DNA from: Paraburkholderia sp. UYCP14C
GTDB lineage: Bacteria; Pseudomonadota; Gammaproteobacteria; Burkholderiales; Burkholderiaceae
Length of the DNA: 40,596 nucleotides
Assembly (NCBI RefSeq): GCF_004197395.1
Contig: NZ_SELS01000066.1
Coordinates: 1 to 40,596 of the forward strand
Direction of reading: 5' to 3'
Shown: piece by piece, positions 1 to 7,449 of the stretch
Layout of the letters: the number at the start of each line of letters is the position of its first letter
Position numbering within the stretch: the first letter of the stretch is position 1
The notes under the pieces: generated by a model
What the model was told of the DNA's origin: nothing
The model's input: only the letters and a program-made list of their open reading frames with translations
Databases searched by the model: none
Translations under genes and position numbers: made by a program

Positions 1-321
1 GCGGGTGTGGTCTGCTTCTGGTCGGCCACGTGGCTCAAGCACAAGCTCGGCTACGACGATTCGCTCGACGCGTTCGGCGTGCACTGCGTGGGCGGGATCA
101 TCGGTGCGCTGCTGACCGGCGTGTTTGCGGTCAAGGACATCGGCGGCGCGGACGGCAGCGTGATCCTGCAGGCGAAGGGCGTGCTGACGACGCTGATCTA
201 CAGCGGCGTGGTGAGCTTCGTGCTGCTGAAGATCATCGACATGGTGATGGGCATCCGCGTGAGCGAAGAGCAGGAGCGCGAAGGCCTCGACGTGAGCCTG
301 CATGGCGAGAAAGTCGAATAA
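1..321 (+). CDS. amt: Ammonium transporter AmtB, C-terminal part (gene cut by window edge)
   Basis: The open frame enters from the left edge and ends at TAA 319-321, giving about 106 residues. It reads as the last part of an Amt/MEP/Rh ammonium channel: a conserved His/Gly-rich stretch (FGVHCVGGIIGALLTGVFA), a final hydrophobic helix (LIYSGVVSFVLLKIIDMVMG) and a short cytosolic tail with the EEQEREGLD...HGE pattern. In the family this tail is the part that contacts the PII protein GlnK/GlnB, which blocks the channel when nitrogen is plentiful. The start and most membrane helices lie outside the window, so upstream glnK cannot be checked. A terminator follows at 401-425. Confidence 0.93.
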   Translation, partial: AGVVCFWSATWLKHKLGYDDSLDAFGVHCVGGIIGALLTGVFAVKDIGGADGSVILQAKGVLTTLIYSGVVSFVLLKIIDMVMGIRVSEEQEREGLDVSLHGEKVE

Positions 322-400
322 CGGAAAAGCCGCCGGGTTCGCCGGCCCTCGCTTGCGGGCCAGCCGGACCGGGAAAAAGTTAAGCAAGCGCAGCAACTTC

Positions 401-425
401 GCCCGCCTTCATGGCGGGCTTTTTT
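401..425 (+). terminator. Rho-independent terminator after amt
   Basis: The perfect 7-bp stem GCCCGCC/GGCGGGC (401-407 with 413-419) has a TTCAT loop and is followed by six T residues (420-425). It lies 80 bases after the amt stop and separates amt from gshA. Confidence 0.85.
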
Positions 426-460
426 CTTGCTGACCCGATTGCGAACGGTAATTTCCCGCG

Positions 461-477
461 CCTATCATCGTGATAGG
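461..477. promoter_or_regulatory. Perfect 17-bp inverted repeat upstream of gshA (possible operator)
   Basis: CCTATCA-TCG-TGATAGG has two perfect 7-bp arms around a 3-bp centre. It sits about 100 bases before the gshA start and after the amt terminator. The short arms and odd spacer look more like a dimeric repressor site than a terminator, and no T-run follows. The binding protein is unknown. Confidence 0.4.
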
Positions 478-573
478 GAGAATGCATTCGAGTCTGCTTG
501 CGAATGGAGAAACCGTCCCCAAATGGACAAGGCATAGCTCTACAATCTTTTTTCTCCAGTCTGCGAGTGATCA

Positions 574-1863
574 ATGGTTCCGCACCTAGTTACGGCGTTA
601 AACGGCCCGCTGCTCGACCTCGAGCGGAAGATCCTCGACGCCACGCCCGCAATCGAACGCTGGTTCCGGCTCGAATGGCAGGAGCACACGCCGCCGTTCT
701 ATTGTTCCGTCGATCTGCGTAACGCAGGCTTCAAGCTCGCGCCGGTCGACACCAATCTGTTTCCCGGCGCATTCAACAATCTGCCGCAGGAAGTGCTGCC
801 GCTCGCGGTGCAGGCCGCGATGGCCTCGATCGAAAAGATCTGCCCGGACGCGAAGAATCTGCTGGTGATTCCGGAGCGCCACACGCGCAACGCGTTCTAC
901 CTCGAAAACGTCGCCCGGCTCGCGTCGATCATGCGCCCGGCGGGTCTGAACGTACGCTTCGGCACGCTCGACGAAACCATCAACGGCCCGGTCACGATCG
1001 CGCTGTCCGACGGCCAGAAGCTCGTGCTCGAACCGCTCGAGCGCTCGCAGCGGCGGCTTGGTCTGAAGAACTTCGACCCGTGCTCGATCCTGCTGAACAA
1101 CGACCTGTCCGGCGGCATTCCGCCCGTGCTCGAAAATCTGCACGAGCAATATCTGCTGCCGCCGCTGCATGCGGGCTGGGCGGTGCGTCGCAAGTCGACG
1201 CATTTCTCGTGCTACGACGACGTCGCGAAGAAGTTCTCGAAGATGGTCGAGATCGATCCGTGGATGATCAACCCGTACTTCGCGCACGTCGAGGGCGTCG
1301 ACTTCCAGGAACGCACCGGCGAGGAAGCGCTGGCGGACGCGATCGACGGCGTGCTGAAGAAGATCGCGCGCAAGTATCGTGAGTACGGCATCTCCGAAAA
1401 GCCGTATGTCGTGATCAAGTCCGATGCGGGCACCTATGGCATGGGCGTGATGACCGTGCACGACGCGTCGGAAGTCGCCGCGCTGACGAAGCGCGAACGC
1501 ACGCGCATGGCGGCGACCAAAGACGGCCTCGAAGTGCGCGACGTGATCGTGCAGGAAGGCGTGTACACGTTCGAGCGCATCGGCGAGGAAGTCGCCGAGC
1601 CGGTCGTCTACATGATCGACCGCTATGTGGTGGGCGGCTTCTATCGCGTGCACGGCAGCCGTGAGCGTGACCAGAACCTGAACGCGCCGGGCATGCATTT
1701 CGTGCCGCTCGGTTTCGAACATACGGCGCTGCCCGATGCGCACGCGAAGCCCGGCGCGGCGCCGCCGAACCGCTTCTATATGTACGGCGTCGTGGCGCGG
1801 CTCGGATTGCTGGCCGCCTCGGTTGAGCTCGAAAAGACCGATCCCGAAGCGATCCAGGTCTGA
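574..1863 (+). CDS. gshA: Glutamate--cysteine ligase (proteobacterial GshA type)
   Basis: This 429-residue protein catalyses the first, ATP-dependent step of glutathione synthesis, joining the gamma-carboxyl of glutamate to cysteine in the cytosol. I recognise it from overall sequence as the ~430-residue GshA form of Burkholderiales and some other proteobacteria, which differs from the E. coli-type ~520-residue enzyme. Recognisable stretches are the N-terminal FYCSVDLRNAGFKLAPVDTN region, KSDAGTYGMGVM (ATP-grasp-like glycine-rich turn, about residue 285) and the C-terminal FYMYGVVARLGLLAASVELE. The ATG at 574 is the first start in frame after the intergenic region. gshB follows after 103 bases, so both glutathione genes are probably co-transcribed. 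A TACAAT hexamer at 541-546 may be its -10 element, but no good -35 is visible. Confidence 0.93.
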   Translation: MVPHLVTALNGPLLDLERKILDATPAIERWFRLEWQEHTPPFYCSVDLRNAGFKLAPVDTNLFPGAFNNLPQEVLPLAVQAAMASIEKICPDAKNLLVIPERHTRNAFYLENVARLASIMRPAGLNVRFGTLDETINGPVTIALSDGQKLVLEPLERSQRRLGLKNFDPCSILLNNDLSGGIPPVLENLHEQYLLPPLHAGWAVRRKSTHFSCYDDVAKKFSKMVEIDPWMINPYFAHVEGVDFQERTGEEALADAIDGVLKKIARKYREYGISEKPYVVIKSDAGTYGMGVMTVHDASEVAALTKRERTRMAATKDGLEVRDVIVQEGVYTFERIGEEVAEPVVYMIDRYVVGGFYRVHGSRERDQNLNAPGMHFVPLGFEHTALPDAHAKPGAAPPNRFYMYGVVARLGLLAASVELEKTDPEAIQV

Positions 1864-1966
1864 ACCACCTCGCGCGGCAGGCTGGCGGCATGCGTGCCGC
1901 CAGCGCCGTCTTCAAAGACTATATTGACGAACAATGTCACGCCCTTCGGGGCGCACCGGGACTTTC

Positions 1967-2923
1967 ATGGACATTCTTTTCATCGCCGATCCGCTCAGCC
2001 ACTTCAAGATCTACAAAGACACGACCTACGCGATGATGGCCGAAGCGGCGCGCCGCGGCCACACGGTGTACACCTGCGAGCCGAAGCATCTGGCCTGGAC
2101 GGGCGGCGATGTCGAAGCGAACGTGCAGCGCATTGCGATCACTGGCGACACCACCGATCTGCATCGTGACGTCTGGTTCGCCGCCGATGCCGCCGCGCCG
2201 CGCTCGCTGAAGAGCTTCGGCGCGATACTGATGCGCAAGGACCCGCCGTTCGACATGGAGTACGTGACGTCGACCTGGCTGCTCGAACTGGCCGAGCGCG
2301 GCGGCGCGCGCGTCTTCAACAAGCCGCAGGCGATCCGCGATCATTCGGAAAAGCTCGCGATCGGCGAGTTCGCGCAGTTCGTCGCGCCGACGCTGGTCAC
2401 GCGCGACCCGGCCCGACTTCGCGCGTTCCATGAACAGCACGGCGACGTGATCCTGAAGCCGCTCGACGGCATGGGCGGCATGGGCGTGTTCCGCGTGAAG
2501 GCGGACGGCATGAACCTCGGCTCGATCGTGGAAATGCTGAGCCACGACGGCGCGCGCTCGGTGATGGCGCAGAAATTCATCCCCGAGATCAAGGAGGGTG
2601 ACAAACGCATCCTGCTGATCGGCGGCGAAGCGGTGCCGTACTCGCTCGCACGCATTCCTCAGGGTAATGAGGTGCGCGGCAATCTGGCGGCGGGCGGATT
2701 GGGTGTCGCGCGGCCGCTCAGCGAGCAGGATCGCAAGATCGCCGATACGCTCGCGCCGGTGCTGGCGGCGCGCGGTTTGCTGCTGGTGGGGCTCGATGCG
2801 ATCGGCGACTGGCTCACCGAAGTGAACGTCACGAGCCCGACGTGTTTCCGCGAGATCATGGACCAGACCGGCTTCGACGTCGCCGCGATGTTCATCGACG
2901 CGCTGGAGCGCGCGGTCGGCTGA
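1967..2923 (+). CDS. gshB: Glutathione synthetase
   Basis: The 318-residue ATP-grasp ligase adds glycine to gamma-glutamylcysteine to complete glutathione. It begins MDILFIADPLSHFKIYKDTT, like E. coli GshB (315 residues). It has the ATP-grasp signatures VILKPLDGMGGMGVFR (about residue 165) and GDKRILLIGGEAVPYSLARIP (about 215), and ends with the metal/substrate segment LTEVNVTSPTCFREI. An in-frame ATG at 1934 would add 11 residues, but homology begins at the ATG at 1967, which I prefer. It follows gshA in the same direction. A GC-rich imperfect stem (GGCGCAGC 2959-2966 with GCTGCGCC 2982-2989) lies 36 bases after its stop and may end transcription, although it lacks a T-run. Confidence 0.95.
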   Translation: MDILFIADPLSHFKIYKDTTYAMMAEAARRGHTVYTCEPKHLAWTGGDVEANVQRIAITGDTTDLHRDVWFAADAAAPRSLKSFGAILMRKDPPFDMEYVTSTWLLELAERGGARVFNKPQAIRDHSEKLAIGEFAQFVAPTLVTRDPARLRAFHEQHGDVILKPLDGMGGMGVFRVKADGMNLGSIVEMLSHDGARSVMAQKFIPEIKEGDKRILLIGGEAVPYSLARIPQGNEVRGNLAAGGLGVARPLSEQDRKIADTLAPVLAARGLLLVGLDAIGDWLTEVNVTSPTCFREIMDQTGFDVAAMFIDALERAVG

Positions 2924-3031
2924 CGCGAGGCCGTCACTCTGCACTCGTGTGGCACGCCGGCGCAGCGGCCTTGATTGCCCGGCTGCGCCCCCAATCTGTG
3001 TAGTAAATCCGCATCGGACGCGCCGCAGGAA

Positions 3032-3058
3032 TTGGCGCGAAAATGGGCCTGCTACAAT
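3032..3058 (+). promoter_or_regulatory. Possible sigma70 promoter for the EIIA-ptsH unit
   Basis: TTGGCG at 3032-3037 and TACAAT at 3053-3058 are separated by 15 bases, slightly short. They lie within the 326-base gap between gshB and the EIIA gene, about 190 bases before that start. The rest of the gap holds only the GC-rich stem after gshB. Confidence 0.35.
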
Positions 3059-3249
3059 GCCCGCTCTTCCGCGCGAGACGAGATCGGCTGCATGGCTGCC
3101 GCCGGCCCGGTTCGCGAATCATGAAGAACGGGCACTGCGCCCGACGATGCATTCCCGCCCTCGCGACCCACGGCCGGCCCGGGGCGATGGCGAACCGGGC
3201 TCGAGTCCCGGTCCACGGTTTGAGGCCGGTCTCTTGCAGTAAGGCTGAC

Positions 3250-3777
3250 ATGGCAGGCATTCTGATCATTGCGCACGCTCCATTCGCCACCGCGTTGCGC
3301 GATTGCATTTCTCACATTTATGGCGGTTTGCCGGCGCGTATCGGCGTGATCGACGTGTCGCCGGATTGCGATCCCGCGCAGGTCGTCGCGTTTGCGCAAT
3401 CGGAAATCGCGCGGTTGAAGGAAGAGAACGGCGCGCTCGTGCTGACCGACATGTTCGGCGCGACGCCGGCCAACATCGCGGGCCGGCTCGCCAACGTGCC
3501 GGACGTGCGCGTGCTGTGCGGCGTCAATCTGCCGATGCTGGTGCGCGCGGTCTGCTATCGCGCGACGCCGCTCGACACGCTCGTCGACAAGGCGCTCGCC
3601 GGCGCAACCAAGGGCGTGCATGTGATCGGACCGGCGGTACCGGCAACCGTCACGCCGCCAGCGAGCGCGGACGAGTGCCTGCCGGCGCTGCCGCCCGACG
3701 CGGCTCCCGCCGACTGTGTTCCCGCGTTGCCGGCCGATGCCGATCTGACGCAAAAGACGGACGCGCCCGGCCTGTAA
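3250..3777 (+). CDS. PTS EIIA, mannose (ManX-like) family, with Cys/Pro-rich tail
   Basis: The protein has 175 residues. Residues 1-130 form a mannose-family EIIA: ILIIAHAPFA carries the expected phosphorylated His9, and VLTDMFGATPANIA is the conserved active-site loop. It would accept phosphate from HPr. No EIIB, EIIC or EIID gene is adjacent; only ptsH and ptsI follow, an arrangement known in betaproteobacteria as an incomplete Man-PTS thought to regulate carbon storage and metabolism rather than import sugar. From about residue 140 the chain becomes Ala/Pro-rich and contains two similar Cys-bearing segments (ECLPALPPDA and DCVPALPADA). The ATG at 3250 is chosen because EIIA homology starts there; the frame is open further upstream. 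Confidence 0.9.
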   Translation: MAGILIIAHAPFATALRDCISHIYGGLPARIGVIDVSPDCDPAQVVAFAQSEIARLKEENGALVLTDMFGATPANIAGRLANVPDVRVLCGVNLPMLVRAVCYRATPLDTLVDKALAGATKGVHVIGPAVPATVTPPASADECLPALPPDAAPADCVPALPADADLTQKTDAPGL

Positions 3778-3901
3778 ATCGGGGCTGGTTCGCAGGCAAG
3801 CTTCGAAGATTCAAGTGGTTTCGCAACGGCTTCAATCGGATTGCAGCCGCTTTGCAGTTTCACCATTCACCATTTCATTCACCCGCGCTTCGGACCATCA
3901 C

Positions 3902-4171
3902 ATGCTGCAACAGGAAACGACAATTGTGAACAAGCTGGGGCTGCACGCGCGCGCGTCGGCCAAGTTGACGCAACTCGCGGGCAACTACCAGGCGGAAATC
4001 TGGATGAGCCGCAATGGCCGCCGTATCAACGCGAAGAGCATCATGGGCGTGATGATGCTGGCCGCGGGCATCGGCAGTACCGTGCTGATCGAAACGGAAG
4101 GCAGTGACGAACAGGAAGCGATGGACGCGCTGTTGAAACTGATTTCCGATAAATTCGGCGAAGGTCAATAA
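3902..4171 (+). CDS. ptsH: Phosphocarrier protein HPr
   Basis: This 89-residue HPr passes phosphate from Enzyme I to EIIA proteins. LGLHARAS places the catalytic histidine at His15, and NAKSIMGVMMLAAG contains Ser46, the site that HPr kinase/phosphorylase modifies in organisms that have it; the kinase gene is not in this window. The length is normal. The ATG at 3902 starts exactly at the family N-terminus. It lies 124 bases after the EIIA gene in the same direction, and a strong terminator follows 34 bases after the stop, so ptsH is probably the last gene of its transcript. Confidence 0.96.
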   Translation: MLQQETTIVNKLGLHARASAKLTQLAGNYQAEIWMSRNGRRINAKSIMGVMMLAAGIGSTVLIETEGSDEQEAMDALLKLISDKFGEGQ

Positions 4172-4205
4172 AGCCGCGCGCTTTGCGTTCGCCAAACCCG
4201 AAAAT

Positions 4206-4232
4206 GCCGCGGCTCAGTCCGCGGCTTTTTTT
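4206..4232 (+). terminator. Rho-independent terminator between ptsH and ptsI
   Basis: The perfect 7-bp stem GCCGCGG/CCGCGGC (4206-4212 with 4219-4225) has a 6-base loop and is followed by seven T residues (4226-4232). Confidence 0.9.
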
Positions 4233-4324
4233 CGCCGCCGACATTTGAATATCATAAGAGCCGGCCTGCTAATCGACATTAAAGGCGTGTTGAAGCGGCG
4301 CGAAAGCCATGGGAAGAGTGCGTA

Positions 4325-4367
4325 AGGCGACATGCGCGTAGGCGACATGCGCGTAGGCGACATGCGT
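4325..4367. repeat. 15-bp tandem direct repeat, 2.9 copies
   Basis: The unit AGGCGACATGCGCGT occurs at 4325-4339 and 4340-4354 without mismatch, followed by a shortened copy at 4355-4367. It is non-coding and lies in the relatively AT-rich ptsH-ptsI gap, between the terminator and ptsI. Confidence 0.9.
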
Positions 4368-4499
4368 TTTCAATGTTTAAACCATGTATTTTGCGCGACG
4401 CGTATAAAGCGTAGCTTCCCCGGCTACCACGACACCTGATTTCGATAATTCGTGCTGCGCTGCACACAGCCCTGACATACTTCAAAAAGGCACGGAATT

Positions 4500-4505
4500 T
4501 ATAAT
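4500..4505 (+). promoter_or_regulatory. Possible -10 element for ptsI
   Basis: A perfect TATAAT lies 65 bases before the ptsI start and downstream of the ptsH terminator, as needed for separate transcription of ptsI. The -35 is weak: CTGACA at 4472-4477 is too far away (22-base spacer). Confidence 0.4.
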
Positions 4506-4570
4506 GCCCAGTACAGTCTGAGAGCATTGCAGCGGTTTGCCGCGGCATTACACAACTAGAGGAGGTGCGC

Positions 4571-6316
4571 GTGTCCTTCACGCTGCATGGAATTCCCGTG
4601 TCACGCGGTATCGCCATCGGGCGGGCCTATCTGATCGCCCCGGCAGCACTCGACGTAGACCACTATCTGATCGAACCTGCCCAGATCGAAGGGGAGGTCG
4701 AGCGCTTTCGCGCGGCACAGCAACGCGTGCATGAAGAACTCAACGCACTGCGTGCCGATCTCGCCGCAGACGTCCCTAGTGAAGTGGGCGCGTTCATCGA
4801 CGTTCACGCGATGATTCTGAACGACGCGATGCTGGTTCAGGAAACCATCGACCTGATCCGCACGCGCCGCTACAACGTCGAGTGGGCGCTGACCGAACAA
4901 CTCGAAAGACTCTCCCGCCATTTCGACACGATCGAAGACGAATACCTGCGCGAGCGCAAGGCCGACATCGAGCAGGTCGTCGAGCGTGTGCTGAAGGCGC
5001 TCGCGGGGGCGCCGGGCATCGTGGGCAACGTGCATGGCGCGTGCGACGAGATGATCGTGGTCGCGCACGACATCGCGCCGGCCGACATGATGCAGTTCAA
5101 GACGCAGACGTTCCAGGGCTTCGTCACCGATCTCGGCGGGCGCACCTCGCATACCGCGATCGTCGCGCGCAGCCTCGGCATTCCGGCCGCGGTCGGCGTG
5201 CAGCATGCGAGCGCGCTGATCCGCCAGGACGATCTGATCATCGTCGATGGCGACCACGGCATCGTGATCGTCGATCCCGCGCCGATCGTGCTCGAGGAGT
5301 ACTCGTACCGGCAAAGCGAGAAGGAGCTCGAGCAGCGCAAGCTGCAACGGCTCAAGTTCTCGCCGACGCAAACGCTGTGCGGCACGCGCATCGAACTGTG
5401 CGCGAACATCGAGTTGCCGGACGACGCGCGCGCGGCGATCGAATCGGGCGCGACCGGCGTGGGTCTGTTTCGCACCGAGTTCCTGTTCATGAATCACAAG
5501 GACCGGATGCCCGAAGAGGAGGAGCAGTTCAGCGCGTATCGTCGCGCGGTCGAGCTGATGAACGGCTTGCCGGTCACGATCCGCACGATCGACGTCGGCG
5601 CCGACAAGCCGCTCGATTCGATGAGCGGCGGCGACGGCTACGAGACCGCCGCGAATCCGGCGCTTGGGCTTCGCGCGATTCGCTGGAGCCTGTCCGAGCC
5701 GCAGATGTTTCTCACGCAGTTGCGCGCAATCCTGCGCGCGTCGGCGTTCGGCAAGGTGAAGATCCTGATCCCGATGCTCGCGCACGCGCAGGAAATCGAC
5801 CAGACGCTCGATCTGATCCGCGAAGCCAAGCGCCAGCTCGACGACGCGGGTATCGCTTACGATCCGAACGTGCAGGTCGGCGCGATGATCGAGATTCCGG
5901 CCGCCGCGATCGCGTTGCCGCTGTTTTTGAAGCGGCTCGATTTCCTGTCGATCGGCACCAACGATCTGATTCAGTACACGCTCGCGATCGATCGCGCGGA
6001 CAACGCGGTCGCGCATCTGTACGACCCGCTGCATCCGGCCGTGCTGCATCTGATCGCGTTCACGCTGCGCGAGGCGAAGCGTGCGGGCGTGCCCGTGTCG
6101 GTGTGCGGTGAGATGGCGGGCGATCCGGCGTTGACGCGTCTGTTGCTCGGCATGGGCCTGACCGAGTTTTCGATGCATCCGAGCCAACTGCTCGAGGTCA
6201 AGCAGGAGGTGCTGCGCTCGCATCTGAAGACGCTCGAAAAACCCGTGGCCGACGTGCTGGCTTCGTTCGAGCCGGAAGAGGTGCAGGCGGCGCTCAAGCG
6301 GGTCGCGCTGGTTTGA
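4571..6316 (+). CDS. ptsI: PTS Enzyme I (phosphoenolpyruvate--protein phosphotransferase)
   Basis: The 581-residue Enzyme I takes phosphate from phosphoenolpyruvate and gives it to HPr. It has the swivelling phosphohistidine domain with GGRTSHTAIVARSLGIPA (His194) and the PEP-binding barrel with TGVGLFRTEFLFM, LSIGTNDLIQYTLAIDR and VSVCGEMAGDP (Cys512). I chose the GTG at 4571 because AGAGGAGG (4558-4565) ends 5 bases before it; another GTG at 4565 overlaps that ribosome-binding site. It is the general Enzyme I of this locus; a second Enzyme I domain occurs in NagF near the other end of the window. Confidence 0.96.
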   Translation: MSFTLHGIPVSRGIAIGRAYLIAPAALDVDHYLIEPAQIEGEVERFRAAQQRVHEELNALRADLAADVPSEVGAFIDVHAMILNDAMLVQETIDLIRTRRYNVEWALTEQLERLSRHFDTIEDEYLRERKADIEQVVERVLKALAGAPGIVGNVHGACDEMIVVAHDIAPADMMQFKTQTFQGFVTDLGGRTSHTAIVARSLGIPAAVGVQHASALIRQDDLIIVDGDHGIVIVDPAPIVLEEYSYRQSEKELEQRKLQRLKFSPTQTLCGTRIELCANIELPDDARAAIESGATGVGLFRTEFLFMNHKDRMPEEEEQFSAYRRAVELMNGLPVTIRTIDVGADKPLDSMSGGDGYETAANPALGLRAIRWSLSEPQMFLTQLRAILRASAFGKVKILIPMLAHAQEIDQTLDLIREAKRQLDDAGIAYDPNVQVGAMIEIPAAAIALPLFLKRLDFLSIGTNDLIQYTLAIDRADNAVAHLYDPLHPAVLHLIAFTLREAKRAGVPVSVCGEMAGDPALTRLLLGMGLTEFSMHPSQLLEVKQEVLRSHLKTLEKPVADVLASFEPEEVQAALKRVALV

Positions 6317-6353
6317 ATCTGCCGCGCTTCGGCGCGTCTCGTTGGATGAAAAA

Positions 6354-6391
6354 CACCCCAAAGGTTGGATCGGTGTCCAACTTTTGGGGTG
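6354..6391 (-). terminator. Hairpin after moeB, with T-run on the minus strand; IS-end-like sequence
   Basis: Two 16-base arms (6354-6369 and 6376-6391) pair at 15 of 16 positions around a 6-base loop. Read on the minus strand, the hairpin is followed by TTTTT (6353-6349), so it can terminate moeB transcription and may also stop ptsI from the other side. The arm CACCCCAAAAGTTGGA resembles terminal inverted repeats of IS3/IS150-group elements as I remember them. Confidence 0.7.
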
Positions 6392-6456
6392 CAGTTCACA
6401 TGTGCGGCGTTTTTTATTTCAGCGTCACTCGGACGGGCAGCGTAGAACCATCCGCC

Positions 6457-7215
6457 TCAGGACCCGTGCGCGTGGCCGCACACCGGACAATCCGGCTGAC
6501 GTCCGATGCGCATCGTGTTCCATTCCATCCGCAGCGAATCGAGCATCGTCAGACGGCCCACGAGCGGCGTGCCGATTGCGCCGATCACCTTTAGCGCTTC
6601 GGCAGCCTGCATCGAACCGATGATGCCGACCGTCGGCGCGAACACGCCCATCGTCGAGCAAGCGACTTCCTCGAACGGCTGGTCTTCAGGAAACACGCAC
6701 GCGTAGCAGGGTGATGTTTCGTTGCGGAAATCGAAGGTGCTGATCTGGCCGTCGAAGCGCAGCGCCGCGCCCGACACGAGCGGCACGCGATGCTTGACGC
6801 ACGCGCGGTTGATCGCGTGACGCGTCGCGAAGTTGTCGGTGCAATCGAGCACGACACTCGCGTGCGGCACCTCGCGATCGAGCCACGCATCGTCGACGCG
6901 CTCGGCCACCGCGTTGACGACGACCTCGGGATTGATCTGCGCGAGCATGTCACGCCCGGACTCGACCTTCCTGCGTCCAACCGACGCGCTCACGTGCAGG
7001 ATCTGCCGCTGCAGATTGGTCAGGTCGACGGTATCGGCATCGACGAGCGTCAGACGGCCGACGCCCGCCGCTGCGAGATACATCGCCGCCGGCGAACCGA
7101 GGCCGCCCGCGCCGATGACGATCGCGTGGGCGTCGATAAAACGCTGCTGCGCCTCGATGCCGATTTCGTCCACGAGGATATGGCGGGAGTAGCGAAGGAG
7201 TTGATCGTCATTCAT
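6457..7215 (-). CDS. moeB: MoeB/HesA/ThiF-family adenylyltransferase
   Basis: The 252-residue E1-like enzyme adenylates the C-terminus of a sulfur-carrier protein such as MoaD (molybdopterin) or ThiS (thiamine). IVIGAGGLGSPAAMYLAAAG is the nucleotide-binding loop, DLTNLQRQILH the conserved Arg-containing segment, and VLDCTDNFATRHAIN carries the catalytic Asp region. Two Cys pairs (CYAC and CPVC, the latter close to the C-terminus) match the structural zinc site of MoeB. The start is the ATG ending at 7215, which gives MNDDQLLRYSRHI, the usual family beginning; the frame is open further upstream. MoeB fits best by length, but dual MoeB/ThiF use is possible because no moaD or thiS is adjacent. 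Confidence 0.9.
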   Translation of the reverse strand: MNDDQLLRYSRHILVDEIGIEAQQRFIDAHAIVIGAGGLGSPAAMYLAAAGVGRLTLVDADTVDLTNLQRQILHVSASVGRRKVESGRDMLAQINPEVVVNAVAERVDDAWLDREVPHASVVLDCTDNFATRHAINRACVKHRVPLVSGAALRFDGQISTFDFRNETSPCYACVFPEDQPFEEVACSTMGVFAPTVGIIGSMQAAEALKVIGAIGTPLVGRLTMLDSLRMEWNTMRIGRQPDCPVCGHAHGS

Positions 7216-7386
7216 GGCGGGCGCGTGGGATGTGTCGCTATGTCGCTGTGTCGCGCAAGGAGAGGCAAGCCGAAGGGCCGCGGCGCGCATTCGTGGCTGT
7301 TATTTTAATCGCGCAGGGAGGGTGGCTGTTACCGCTTGCCGTGAGGCGCCACCGGTTGGGCGGCGGCTTCTGCCGAAACTGCTGCG

Positions 7387-7424
7387 GCGTGTCTTCGCAG
7401 ACTTATCGTGCTGCGAAGACACGC
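7387..7424 (-). terminator. Perfect 14-bp inverted repeat just after ctpA
   Basis: The arms 7387-7400 and 7411-7424 (GCGTGTCTTCGCAG and its exact complement) flank a 10-base loop. It starts 26 bases past the ctpA stop on the minus strand. No T-run follows, so it may be a transcript-end stabiliser or a weak terminator. Confidence 0.5.
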
Positions 7425-7449
7425 GCGGGTTCGCTGCTTATTCGCCAGC

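Noticed and set aside
4325-4367. CRISPR-like array
   Set aside because: The 15-bp units are directly joined without spacers, and no cas gene is in the window.
4601-6361. Open frame of 586 codons opposite ptsI
   Set aside because: Shadow of ptsI with low-complexity Arg/Leu/Gln composition and no recognisable domain.
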